From positions 1 to 24,061 of the forward strand of contig JAKBCM010000002.1 in assembly GCA_021807845.1 (NCBI GenBank): a stretch of DNA of 24,061 bases. Reading direction: 5' to 3'. This document shows, one piece after another, positions 15,456 to 23,447 of the stretch. The stretch comes from Pseudomonadota bacterium (lineage in GTDB: Bacteria > Pseudomonadota > Gammaproteobacteria > Legionellales > Legionellaceae). Below the pieces are notes generated by a model. The model was given only the letters and a program-made list of their open reading frames with translations. It made no database searches and was not told where the DNA came from. The number at the start of each line of letters is the position of its first letter. Position 1 is the stretch's first letter. The position numbers were made by a program, and so were the translations under genes.

Positions 15456-15494
15456 GATCTCATATTTAATAACGCTATCGCATGAGTCTTTCAT

Positions 15495-17747
15495 ATGAGC
15501 CATATTATTGAACGTAAACCACTCACGGAATTTACTGAAAAAGCATACCTAGACTACTCTATGTACGTTATTTTAGACCGAGCCTTGCCTCATATTGCTG
15601 ATGGATTAAAGCCTGTACAACGGCGAATTGTTTATGCCATGTCAGAGCTTGGACTGAAAGCGTCATCTAAACATAAAAAATCGGCGCGTACGGTTGGGGA
15701 TGTGCTCGGTAAATTTCATCCTCATGGGGATGTGGCTTGTTATGAAGCCATGGTGTTGATGGCTCAACCCTTTTCTTATCGGTATCCTTTTGTTGATGGA
15801 CAAGGCAATTGGGGTTCACCAGATGATCCAAAATCGTTTGCTGCGATGCGCTATACTGAAGCACGTTTATCAGCCTATGCAGATTTGTTGTTATCAGAAT
15901 TACAGCAAGGCACAGTCGATTGGGTGGATAACTTTGATGCTACCCTAGAAGAACCTTCCTTACTGCCAGCTCGACTGCCCAATGTATTGTTAAATGGAGC
16001 GATGGGAATTGCAGTTGGGATGTCTTCTGACATCTTGCCACACAATTTAACTGAGGTAGCCAATGCTTGTATTCATTTGCTCGACCATAAGGAAGCAACA
16101 CTTGACTCAGTCTTAACGTTCATACAAGCACCTGATTTTCCCACTGAAGCGGAAATCATCACCCCAGTCGATATGATTCGTACTCTTTATGAAACAGGAC
16201 ATGGTTCTATTAAAATGCGGGCTATCTATCATATTGAAAAGCATCATATTGTCATCACAGCCTTACCTTACCAAGTATCCGGCGCTAAAGTCGTTGAACA
16301 AATTGCCCTACAAATGCAACAAAAAAAATTACCCATGGTTGAAGATTTGCGCGATGAATCTGATCATGAGCATCCCACCCGACTAGTCGTGATTCCGCGT
16401 TCAAATCGAGTTGACATGGATGCATTAATGTCACATTTGTTTGCTACAACAGATCTGGAGCGAAGTTATCGAGTCAACTTCAACATGATTGGTCTAAATG
16501 GTAAACCAGGCGTTAAAAATTTAATGGCCATTTTGCAAGAATGGTTGGTCTTTAGATTAGAAACGGTTAAACGACGCTCACAGTTTCGCTTAGATAAAGT
16601 CTTAGAGAGACTTCACATTTTAGAAGGATTGTTGATTGCTTTTCTCAATATTGATGAAGTCATCGCCATCATTAGAGAAGCAGAAGTACCTAAAGAGGCT
16701 TTGATGTCTCGTTTTCAACTGACGGAACGTCAAGCGGAAGCCATTCTTGAAATCAAATTGCGCCATTTGGCTAAGCTTGAAGAAGTCAAACTGCGTGCAG
16801 AACATGATGAGTTGAGTGCCCTTCGGGATCATTTGCAACAGATATTAGCAAGCGAACAGCGTCTTCGTGCGCTCGTTAAAGAAGAAATCATCGCGTCCCG
16901 TGATTTATATGGAGATAAAAGACGCTCTCCTGTTGTGTCACGACAGGAAGCTCAAGCATTGAGGGAAGAAGATATCCTTCCGAACGAACCCATTACAGTC
17001 ATTCTTTCTGAAAAAGGTTGGATCCGTGCAGCAAAAGGCAACGATATCGATGGACAGAAAATCAGTTATAAGTCAGGAGATGTGTTCAAAGCCCAAACCA
17101 ATGCGCGCAGTAATCAACAGGTGGTGTTTTTTGATAGTGAAGGCAAAGTATATACGTTGCCAGGCCACGTATTACCATCTGCGCGAGGTCAAGGTGAGCC
17201 GCTATCTGGCAAACTCAATCCAGGGGATGGCGCCTTCTTTGCTACATTAATCAGTGGGGAGCCAGAAGATTGGGTCTTATTGTCTAATGATGCAGGATAT
17301 GGTTTTTTAACCCAGCTCAAAGAGTTGTATGTTAAAAACCGTAATGGCAAAGCGTGTCTTCGGTTGCCCACAAATAGCCTAATGTTGATGCCAAGGATTT
17401 TAAACGCCAAAGATACTGCACAGGTGGCTTGTGTGACTAATACAGGGCGACTGTTGATTTTTTCAGCCAATGAATTACCAGAGTTGACTCGGGGCAAAGG
17501 CAATAAATTAATCAATATTCCCACAACCAAAGCCTTGGCACGTGAGGAATTTGTCATTGACGTACAAATATTGTCTCTGAATGATGCTCTAACTGTGCAT
17601 GCTGGAAAACGTCATTTTACCTTGAAAATGGCTGATCTTTTGCACTATAAAGGAGAGCGCGGTCGACGAGGAAATCGCCTACCTAGAGGGTTACAAAACG
17701 TGACATCATTGCAGGTGGTGTGCAACAAAGAAACCTTGGTGAACTAA
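15495..17747 (+). CDS. parC: DNA topoisomerase IV subunit A
   Basis: Cleavage-religation subunit of topoisomerase IV, which decatenates daughter chromosomes with ParE. The N-terminus shows the winged-helix/CAP region, the active-site Tyr120 in [11 protein letters not shown], and the [17 protein letters not shown] block. The C-terminal half is a beta-pinwheel with blades such as [14 protein letters not shown] and [13 protein letters not shown]. At 750 aa it matches the usual ParC length and, unlike GyrA, lacks a complete GyrA box. In the quinolone-determining region the sequence is [12 protein letters not shown], with Val at position 80 (E. coli Ser80) while Asp79 and Glu84 are kept. The ATG has only a weak GAG 9 nt upstream. 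parE is not in the window. A MITE-like element begins at its stop codon. Confidence 0.97.
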   Translation: MSHIIERKPLTEFTEKAYLDYSMYVILDRALPHIADGLKPVQRRIVYAMSELGLKASSKHKKSARTVGDVLGKFHPHGDVACYEAMVLMAQPFSYRYPFVDGQGNWGSPDDPKSFAAMRYTEARLSAYADLLLSELQQGTVDWVDNFDATLEEPSLLPARLPNVLLNGAMGIAVGMSSDILPHNLTEVANACIHLLDHKEATLDSVLTFIQAPDFPTEAEIITPVDMIRTLYETGHGSIKMRAIYHIEKHHIVITALPYQVSGAKVVEQIALQMQQKKLPMVEDLRDESDHEHPTRLVVIPRSNRVDMDALMSHLFATTDLERSYRVNFNMIGLNGKPGVKNLMAILQEWLVFRLETVKRRSQFRLDKVLERLHILEGLLIAFLNIDEVIAIIREAEVPKEALMSRFQLTERQAEAILEIKLRHLAKLEEVKLRAEHDELSALRDHLQQILASEQRLRALVKEEIIASRDLYGDKRRSPVVSRQEAQALREEDILPNEPITVILSEKGWIRAAKGNDIDGQKISYKSGDVFKAQTNARSNQQVVFFDSEGKVYTLPGHVLPSARGQGEPLSGKLNPGDGAFFATLISGEPEDWVLLSNDAGYGFLTQLKELYVKNRNGKACLRLPTNSLMLMPRILNAKDTAQVACVTNTGRLLIFSANELPELTRGKGNKLINIPTTKALAREEFVIDVQILSLNDALTVHAGKRHFTLKMADLLHYKGERGRRGNRLPRGLQNVTSLQVVCNKETLVN

Positions 17748-17891
17748 GAACCTGTCTTCACAGTCGCTAGGCTGAGATGAAATGGGTTGATTTTAGAGGA
17801 CCGTAGCGCAGCATACAGAGGAGTATGTGAGCAACGGACCGCAGAAAATCAACCCATTTCGGCCAGCCTAGTAGACGGTGAAGACAGGTTC
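17748..17891. mobile_element. MITE-like inverted-repeat element, 144 bp, at the parC stop
   Basis: The segment folds on itself almost end to end. GAACCTGTCTTCAC and its complement form the termini (with the flanking A/T, 15 bp at 17747-17761 and 17878-17892). CTAGGCTG pairs with CAGCCTAG (17767-17774, 17864-17871). The 16-mer at 17779-17794 pairs perfectly with 17845-17860. CATAC/GTATG closes the tip (17812-17827). TAA flanks both sides (17745-17747 and 17892-17894), and the left copy is the parC stop codon, consistent with a 3-bp target duplication. No transposase is encoded. A 3-bp T-N-A duplication is known from IS5-superfamily elements, but that link is inference. Transcribed, it would form a very long hairpin that could end or stabilise the parC mRNA. 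Confidence 0.8.
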
Positions 17892-17919
17892 TAAGAATGA
17901 CGTCCTGATTGCGCTGGTT

Positions 17920-17948
17920 TTGGCTTGGTTTCATAAATAAGTTATGAT
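17920..17948 (+). promoter_or_regulatory. Sigma70 promoter of ygfB-pepP-ubiH-ubiI
   Basis: TTGGCT (17920-17925), a 17-nt spacer and TATGAT (17943-17948) make a good sigma70 promoter. The start near 17955 gives a leader of about 21 nt to the ATG at 17976. It lies just outside the MITE-like element. Confidence 0.65.
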
Positions 17949-17975
17949 GTGCCCTTTGTAGCAAAAGGTTTTATT

Positions 17976-18557
17976 ATGTCAACGATGAACGCACCTACTC
18001 ATTTGCCAAAGTATCAAACGGTTTCTGATGCCATTCATAGCTTATCTCTTCCCATATCTGCTAGTGAATTGCATGGGGTATTATGTGGTTATTTATGTGC
18101 TGGGGCTATTCATGAGGGAGAAAGTTATATACGTGCTTTGATGACCAATAAAAATGATAAAAGTCAACGAGGCGCCTTATTGGCACTTTTTGGAGTATAT
18201 GCGATTAGCCAGCAACAGATTACGAATTTTGACTTTGCTTTTCAATTGCTCATTCCTGAAGATGATCACTCACTAATCGAGCGTGCCAAAGCATTTAGTG
18301 AGTGGTGTGAAGGATTCACTCAGGGCATGACGTTATCTGGAGTGAGCTGCGATTCGTTACATGAAGAAGATGCTCAAGAAGCATTGCAGCATTTGACGGA
18401 ATTCGCAGAACTGGACTATCAGGCACTTCATATCGATGAAGAAGACGAACAAGCGTTGATGGAAGTAAGTGAATATGTCCGTATGGCTGTGTTGCATATT
18501 TATAGCGACATAAAAGCACAACATACAAATAATGGCCAATCTGAAACAGCCCATTAA
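17976..18557 (+). CDS. ygfB: YgfB/UPF0149 family protein
   Basis: Small cytoplasmic protein of 193 aa, all-helical, of the UPF0149 (YgfB/YecA) family. Family marks are the ELHGVLCGYLCAGA box near the N-terminus and the FSEWCEGFTQGMTLSG box in the middle. The C-terminus has an acidic stretch (HIDEEDEQ) and an EYVRMAVLHIYSDI helix. The E. coli homologue is 192 aa and also precedes pepP-ubiH-visC. The frame extends upstream to a GTG at 17949, but the ATG at 17976 has AAAAGG 7 nt before it and lies after the predicted transcription start, so it is preferred. It is the first gene of the operon, 12 bp before pepP. Its biochemical role in this organism is not readable from the sequence. Confidence 0.92.
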   Translation: MSTMNAPTHLPKYQTVSDAIHSLSLPISASELHGVLCGYLCAGAIHEGESYIRALMTNKNDKSQRGALLALFGVYAISQQQITNFDFAFQLLIPEDDHSLIERAKAFSEWCEGFTQGMTLSGVSCDSLHEEDAQEALQHLTEFAELDYQALHIDEEDEQALMEVSEYVRMAVLHIYSDIKAQHTNNGQSETAH

Positions 18558-18569
18558 AAGGATTTTTTG

Positions 18570-19877
18570 ATGATACCGCTAATCGAATATCAAAAACGCA
18601 GACATCATTTGGCGATGAGCCTTCCTAAAGATGCCATAGCTGTTATTCCTGCTGCCAGTGAAACAGTCCGAAATGGCGATGCGCATTATCGATTTCGTCA
18701 AGACAGCGATTTTTATTATTTGACTGGGTTTAATGAGCCGGAGGCATTGCTTTTGATCACCGGTGGTCGTGAAAGCGTGTCTATTTTATTTAATCGTGCC
18801 CGAGATCCACTTCAGGAGCAATGGGTGGGTCGTCGCTTAGGCCAAGATGAAGCATTAACCACCCTAGGTGTGGATGAAGCCTATCCCCTATCAAGCCTTC
18901 AAGAACAGCTGCCAGAATTGTTATCAGGAAAAAGAACCATCTATTATTCAATGGGTCGTTATCCTCATTGGGAAAAACAGTTGTTCAAAGCCTGGCAAAC
19001 AGTAAAAGGAAAGATTCGACAAGGCATCGTTGCAGCTGAGTCATTCACCGATCTCGCCCCAATCATGGGTGAGATGCGACTTTTTAAAAGCCCCGCTGAA
19101 ATTGTACTGATGCAAAAAGCAGCCCAGATCTCAGTTGCTGCCCATCTTCGTGCCATCCAATCCTGTAACAAAGCCTCTCACGAATATCAATTGCAAGCCG
19201 AACTCCTTTATGAGTTCACTCGCCAAGGCGCTATCAATGTGGCTTATGAACCGATCGTAGCAGCAGGCGCCAATGCTTGCGTTTTACATTACACCAAGAA
19301 TGACGCACCTTTACGCAGAGGTGATTTGGTGTTGATTGATGCGGGTTGTGAATTTGAAAACTATGCAGCAGATATCACTCGTACCATTCCATTGAGTGGG
19401 CGCTTTAGTCCCGAGCAACGATTGATCTATGACTTGGTCCTGCGTGCACAGAGTGCAGGTATTGCCGCCGTCAAACCCGGTGTCCCTTGGAATGCCATCC
19501 AACAAACAATGGTCCATATTCTAACCGAGGGTTTGGTCGACTTAGAAATATTACAGGGTACAGTGGATGAATTAATCGAGCAGGAAGCCTATAAACCATT
19601 TTATATGCACGGATCCGGTCATTGGCTTGGATTAGACGTTCATGATAGTGGTTCATATAAAACTGAGGGGCTTTGGCGATCTTTAGAACCTGGAATGGTA
19701 CTCACCGTTGAACCAGGATTATATTTCAGTCCAACACTTTCTCATATCGATAGTCGTTGGTTGGGAATTGGTGTACGAATTGAAGATGATATTCAAGTGA
19801 CCAAAGAAGGGGGGGTGAATTTATCCAAAGAATTACCTGTGGCAATAGACAGTCTTGAGGCCTTAGTTCGTGGATGA
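18570..19877 (+). CDS. pepP: Xaa-Pro aminopeptidase P
   Basis: Cytoplasmic metallopeptidase that removes an N-terminal residue preceding proline. It is 435 aa, with an N-terminal aminopeptidase P domain (RQDSDFYYLTGFNEPEA, about 43-60) and a C-terminal pita-bread domain. The five dinuclear manganese ligands are visible: Asp257 and Asp268 (LVLIDAGCEFENYAADITR), His351 (MHGSGHWLG), Glu381 (TVEPGLYF) and Glu405 (VRIEDD). The likely start is the ATG at 18570, with AAAAGG 8 nt upstream; a TTG one codon earlier is possible. It follows ygfB by 12 bp, and its stop overlaps the ubiH start by 8 bp, so the cluster is a translationally coupled operon as in enterobacteria. The link between a proline peptidase and ubiquinone synthesis is positional only. 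Confidence 0.96.
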   Translation: MIPLIEYQKRRHHLAMSLPKDAIAVIPAASETVRNGDAHYRFRQDSDFYYLTGFNEPEALLLITGGRESVSILFNRARDPLQEQWVGRRLGQDEALTTLGVDEAYPLSSLQEQLPELLSGKRTIYYSMGRYPHWEKQLFKAWQTVKGKIRQGIVAAESFTDLAPIMGEMRLFKSPAEIVLMQKAAQISVAAHLRAIQSCNKASHEYQLQAELLYEFTRQGAINVAYEPIVAAGANACVLHYTKNDAPLRRGDLVLIDAGCEFENYAADITRTIPLSGRFSPEQRLIYDLVLRAQSAGIAAVKPGVPWNAIQQTMVHILTEGLVDLEILQGTVDELIEQEAYKPFYMHGSGHWLGLDVHDSGSYKTEGLWRSLEPGMVLTVEPGLYFSPTLSHIDSRWLGIGVRIEDDIQVTKEGGVNLSKELPVAIDSLEALVRG

Positions 19878-21072
19878 AAAACAAGTAGATATCCTCATCG
19901 TTGGTGGTGGTTTAACGGGTGCCACATTAATGCTTGCCCTGTCGCAATTAGGCTATCGTACCTTATTAGTAGAATCCCATCCTTTTTCAAACCGTACCCA
20001 AGCTGATTTCGATGCTCGTTCCTTAGCGTTAGCGCCTGCCAGCATTCGAATTCTTGACATGCTAAATATCTGGCCTGAATTGAAAAAACATGCCACAGCC
20101 ATTAACACCATCCATATCTCCCAGCAAAAAGGATTTGGCAGTGCTCTTTTGCAGGGTGAAAAAGATAGCCCCCTTGGCTATGTTGTTGAAATGCAATATA
20201 TCAATCACGCGCTTTATCGTCTGCTGCAAAAACATCACATCTTAGCACCGGCTACCCTAACAGCCATAAATCCCATGGATGGAACAGCCATTATCAGCTC
20301 CAAAGAGGGTCAACACACCATCACCGCAAGTCTGATTGTTGCTGCAGATGGAACAAACTCATCTGTCCGACAATTGTGTGGTTTAGGTACTCGAGTGAAG
20401 GACTACCATCAACATGCCATTGTTGCCAATATTGGCTTAGCACGTTCCCATCAAGAGCAAGCTTTTGAACGCTTTACTGCTCATGGTCCGATGGCCTTAC
20501 TACCCATGATGGGACTGAAAACCGCTTTGATTTGGGCGATGCCTCCTCCTGATGCAGAGCAATTGATGGCAAAAAATGAACTCGATTTTTTGCGCGCTTT
20601 ACAGCAAGCCTTTGGCTATCGTTTAGGACGATTCGTAAAAGTCGGGCGGCGAGTTGTTTATCCTCTGCAACAAGTGATCATGCCAGAACAGACCTTAGGG
20701 CGAGTGGTTTTTGTTGGGAATGCTTTGCACACCCTACACCCCGTTGCAGGGCAAGGATTTAATTTAGGTTTACGTGATGTTGCATGCTTAGCTCAATACA
20801 TTAGCCAAGAAGGTCTCACAAGAGACATGACGCAACACTATATAAAAGCAAGGCTTTGTGATCAACAAGCGATCATACGTTTTACGGAAGGCTTGATAAG
20901 CATCTTCACTCAGCGCATACCAGGCGCCATGATGATGCGTGCCATGGGTTTAATTGCACTTGATCATATCTCTTTCTTAAAACAAGAGCTTGCCCATTTG
21001 GCCCAAGGGTTTTCAGGCATTGCTCCCGATCTGGTCTCAAACATTCCTTTAATGCGAAAGGAGCATCCATGA
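19870..21072 (+). CDS. ubiH: FAD-dependent ubiquinone hydroxylase UbiH
   Basis: Aromatic-ring hydroxylase of ubiquinone synthesis (2-octaprenyl-6-methoxyphenol hydroxylation in E. coli UbiH), FAD-dependent and using O2. The N-terminal dinucleotide fold is ILIVGGGLTGATL (8-20) with Glu35 at the end of the second strand. The middle motif is AADGTNSSVRQLCG (158-171), and the second FAD motif FVGNALHTLHPVAGQGFNLGLRD begins at about 281. The GN in place of GD in that motif is also seen in E. coli UbiH, which supports this gene being UbiH rather than its paralogue. The start is GTG at 19870, 9 nt after GAGG; the nearby ATG is out of frame and soon stops. It overlaps pepP by 8 bp and ubiI by 4 bp. 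Confidence 0.92.
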   Translation: MDEKQVDILIVGGGLTGATLMLALSQLGYRTLLVESHPFSNRTQADFDARSLALAPASIRILDMLNIWPELKKHATAINTIHISQQKGFGSALLQGEKDSPLGYVVEMQYINHALYRLLQKHHILAPATLTAINPMDGTAIISSKEGQHTITASLIVAADGTNSSVRQLCGLGTRVKDYHQHAIVANIGLARSHQEQAFERFTAHGPMALLPMMGLKTALIWAMPPPDAEQLMAKNELDFLRALQQAFGYRLGRFVKVGRRVVYPLQQVIMPEQTLGRVVFVGNALHTLHPVAGQGFNLGLRDVACLAQYISQEGLTRDMTQHYIKARLCDQQAIIRFTEGLISIFTQRIPGAMMMRAMGLIALDHISFLKQELAHLAQGFSGIAPDLVSNIPLMRKEHP

Positions 21073-22235
21073 GTTCAACATTCGACGTCATTGTCATTGG
21101 CGGCGGTATTGTAGGCTTAAGTGCAGCCATCGCCATGAGCCAACATGATTTTTCTGTAGCACTGATTGATAAAAGTGCTCTAAGCACCGATACTTTGGCG
21201 CTTGACCCTCGCGTATATGCCATTAATCAAGCCTCAGAATCTCTATTCAAAGAACTTGGCGTATGGGATCACTTAAATAAAACCCGTGCGTCTCCCTATC
21301 GGCATATGCATGTTTGGGATAGTGTTTCTCAAGCTGAGATTGATTTTGATGCGAGGATGATTGCAACGGATAAACTCGGCACCATTCTTGAAGAATCGAT
21401 ATTAAAGGAGGCTTTATTACATCAATTGTCTAAAGAAAATATTGTTTTGTTTGAACAGAGTCAAGTCACAGGCATACAACTCTTGCCTGATGAAGTCCAA
21501 ATTGCTTGTAATGACCAAATGAGGCGTGCTCAACTACTCATCGTCGCTGACGGGGCAAACTCCTTTGCACGACAATTACTTGGGGTTTCTTTAACCAGTT
21601 GGTCATACCATCAAGATGCGATAGTCACCCTCGTTCATACTGAAAAACCGCACCAACAAACAGCCTATCAAGTTTTTCTAAAAGAGGGGCCATTGGCCTT
21701 CCTCCCATTGGCCGACTCGCATCAATGTTCTATTGTATGGTCAACATCAAAAACTCATGCTGATCTGTTGATGAATTTAAATCCTCAAAAATTTTCAGAT
21801 GAATTAACTCAAGCGTTTGAGCATCGATTAGGCATCTGTCGCGCTGCAGATAAAAGACATTTATTTCCTTTACACATGCGTCATGCCAAACAATATAGTG
21901 GCCCTCGTTGGTTATTGATGGGAGACGCAGCACATACCATTCACCCCCTAGCAGGTCTTGGCCTGAATCTTGGATTAGCTGACTTACAAGCCTGGATGAA
22001 ACATCTAAATGAACATCACCACTTTTGGTCACCTAAACTATTGGGAGCCTATCAACGCCAACGAAAATATGCCGTATGGCAAATGATTTTATTAATGGAA
22101 GGCCTGAAAACTGCATTTAACCCATCCCTACCTCCCATACCTACCCTTCGCGGTCTTGGCATAAAGGCTTGTAACCGATTGTTACCCATCAAAAGACGAA
22201 TGATTGAACTGGCAACATCCAATACCCTGTATTAA
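21069..22235 (+). CDS. ubiI: FAD-dependent ubiquinone hydroxylase, UbiI/VisC or UbiF type
   Basis: Second FAD monooxygenase of the UbiH/UbiF/VisC family, 388 aa, presumed to hydroxylate another ring position (C5 in E. coli UbiI). It shows VIVIGGGIVGLSAA (7-20), Asp34, VADGANSFARQLLG (159-172), and the second FAD motif MGDAAHTIHPLAGLGLNLGLAD with Asp286. The motif has Leu where most family members have Gln (AGLG rather than AGQG). It starts in an ATGA overlap with ubiH, with AAAGGAG 6 nt upstream. The gene order ygfB-pepP-ubiH-visC in E. coli supports the UbiI name, but a UbiF or broader regioselectivity cannot be excluded from sequence. The paralogous pair shares roughly the same length and motif spacing, pointing to an old duplication. 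Confidence 0.83.
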   Translation: MSSTFDVIVIGGGIVGLSAAIAMSQHDFSVALIDKSALSTDTLALDPRVYAINQASESLFKELGVWDHLNKTRASPYRHMHVWDSVSQAEIDFDARMIATDKLGTILEESILKEALLHQLSKENIVLFEQSQVTGIQLLPDEVQIACNDQMRRAQLLIVADGANSFARQLLGVSLTSWSYHQDAIVTLVHTEKPHQQTAYQVFLKEGPLAFLPLADSHQCSIVWSTSKTHADLLMNLNPQKFSDELTQAFEHRLGICRAADKRHLFPLHMRHAKQYSGPRWLLMGDAAHTIHPLAGLGLNLGLADLQAWMKHLNEHHHFWSPKLLGAYQRQRKYAVWQMILLMEGLKTAFNPSLPPIPTLRGLGIKACNRLLPIKRRMIELATSNTLY

Positions 22236-22247
22236 TTTTTATATCCA

Positions 22248-22256
22248 TGATAAAAT
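22248..22256 (+). promoter_or_regulatory. Extended -10 promoter of the C1 peptidase gene
   Basis: TGA-TAAAAT is an extended -10 element 48 bp before the start codon, just after the ubiI stop. No -35 box is visible. A small palindrome, GCACCTTGGTGC (22259-22270), lies right at the expected transcript start. Confidence 0.38.
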
Positions 22257-22303
22257 ACGCACCTTGGTGCTCTAGAATAAAACATTAAAATTGGAGATTT
22301 TTC

Positions 22304-23389
22304 ATGAAATTCACTGGGTATGCTTTATCGTTGATGTTAATAAGTGCTGGCGCCATTGCACAAGATATGAAAATGGTTGGAACCGTCGATCATACCATTA
22401 GATCATCTGGATCTTACTCTGCAATGACTTCCTCCTCACCTATCCGTCATATTCGGTTTATGCAGATAGAACTGTCACCACATGCCCAACAGATCTTCAA
22501 AAATCGTGCCCAAATAGAGTTACAATCGCTTCAATCTCCTTCTGTCAATCAAGCCGGATCAGGTAGCAAAGTTCAGCTGGACATGGGAAATGTTCCCGTT
22601 CTTGATCAAGGGGGTTATGGATCTTGCGTTACTTTTGCCAATACCGCAGCGCTAGATGCAGCTCTCAATCAAGGAGACTACATCAGTCAAGTATGCTTAT
22701 TACAGTTAGGCAGATACGTAGAAAATAACGGCTACTCTCCAAGTGGCTGGAATGGATCGACAGGCGGCATCGTGCTAAATACCATCAGTGATTTTGGTGT
22801 CATCAGCAAGGCGCAACAAAGAACCAATGGTTGTGGAGGATTAACAGAATACCCAAAAACCGGAGGGGGAGAAACAGCTCCTGGAACTGAAATGTCTCCA
22901 GCAGATTATCATCAAATGAGTGAGCAACTATTCAACGAAACGATACTCTGGTCTCCTATTTTAGATTTCTATCAAACTCTTTTAGATAAGCCTGTTCTGG
23001 AGGATACCTTAAACCAGGTAAAATCTGCCTTAAATGCTGGTGATCGCCTCACCTTCGGCGTGCTCTTACCCTCTATCGATAGTGGGTTGGCAGGCGCTGT
23101 TGGTAAACACCATTCAGCCAATGATAGCTGGGTGTTAACGCCTGAAATTGTAAAAGATATTGACAAATCCTATCCTGATATGCCGGGACACGAAATGATC
23201 ATCACCGGTTTTGATGATGATGCTGTGGCCGTGGATAACCATGGTAAATCACATATTGGCTTACTCACCCTACGTAACTCTTGGGGTACAAGATATGGCG
23301 ATAATGGTAATTTTTATATGTCTTATGATTACTTCAAAGCCTTGGCGGTAGAGGTTCAGCGGATTAGAAATCACTCTTTATTGGATTAA
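22304..23389 (+). CDS. Secreted papain-family (C1) cysteine protease
   Basis: Exported cysteine protease of 361 aa. A signal peptide (1-19, cleavage near AIA-Q) is followed by a propeptide-like region to about 95. The catalytic domain starts with VPVLDQGGYGSCVTFANTAA, giving oxyanion Gln102 and nucleophile Cys108. His296 lies in PGHEMIITGFDDD and Asn325 in LRNSWGTRYGDNGNFYMSYDY, completing the papain triad in the usual order. The residue after Cys108 is Val, where papains usually have Trp. Additional Cys at 131 and 177 may form a disulphide. Export is predicted by the Sec signal; passage onward through the type II system is possible, as for other Legionella degradative enzymes, but not shown here. 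GGAG lies 7 nt before the ATG. A related C1 enzyme, Lpg2622, has been described in L. pneumophila; orthology is not tested here. Confidence 0.88.
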   Translation: MKFTGYALSLMLISAGAIAQDMKMVGTVDHTIRSSGSYSAMTSSSPIRHIRFMQIELSPHAQQIFKNRAQIELQSLQSPSVNQAGSGSKVQLDMGNVPVLDQGGYGSCVTFANTAALDAALNQGDYISQVCLLQLGRYVENNGYSPSGWNGSTGGIVLNTISDFGVISKAQQRTNGCGGLTEYPKTGGGETAPGTEMSPADYHQMSEQLFNETILWSPILDFYQTLLDKPVLEDTLNQVKSALNAGDRLTFGVLLPSIDSGLAGAVGKHHSANDSWVLTPEIVKDIDKSYPDMPGHEMIITGFDDDAVAVDNHGKSHIGLLTLRNSWGTRYGDNGNFYMSYDYFKALAVEVQRIRNHSLLD

Positions 23390-23398
23390 TAAAAAGTG

Positions 23399-23433
23399 CT
23401 AAGCCCTTTCTCATCAGGGAGACAAGGGCTTAG
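23399..23433. terminator. Bidirectional rho-independent terminator
   Basis: CTAAGCCCTT (23399-23408) and AAGGGCTTAG (23424-23433) form a perfect 10-bp stem between convergent genes. Leftward transcripts meet a T-run soon after the stem (complement of AATAAAAAG at 23388-23396); rightward ones reach a T5 run at 23441. It ends both peptidase genes. Confidence 0.78.
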
Positions 23434-23447
23434 TCTGTGATTTTTAA

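Larger units (their letters stand above)
15137..15494. other. Gene-free AT-rich region upstream of parC
   Basis: A stretch of about 355 bp without a credible gene, strongly AT-rich. It contains two DnaA-box-like 9-mers, a 7-bp palindrome, three copies of TATTCAC (15216-15222, 15355-15361, and 15371-15377 inverted) and an extended -10 element near parC. I see no tRNA or riboswitch-like fold. Confidence 0.6.

Noticed and set aside
15140..15494. The AT-rich region with DnaA boxes as the chromosome origin oriC
   Set aside because: Only two boxes are present, and dnaA, dnaN, mnmG, rpmH or parAB are not nearby; regulatory sites or chance are more likely.
17189..17557. A leftward 122-codon frame inside parC
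   Set aside because: Antisense to the well-conserved ParC C-terminal domain; no ribosome binding site.
17767..17964. A leftward 65-codon open frame across the inverted-repeat element
   Set aside because: It lies almost wholly inside the palindromic element, lacks a ribosome binding site and has no protein-like pattern.
17748..17975. 6S RNA (ssrS) upstream of ygfB
   Set aside because: In enterobacteria ssrS lies near this cluster, but the segment here is an inverted-repeat element plus a promoter and does not show the 6S central bubble arrangement; zapA is also absent.
22259..22270. GCACCTTGGTGC as a terminator for the ubi operon
   Set aside because: The stem is only 4-5 bp with almost no loop and no T-run; too weak to call.
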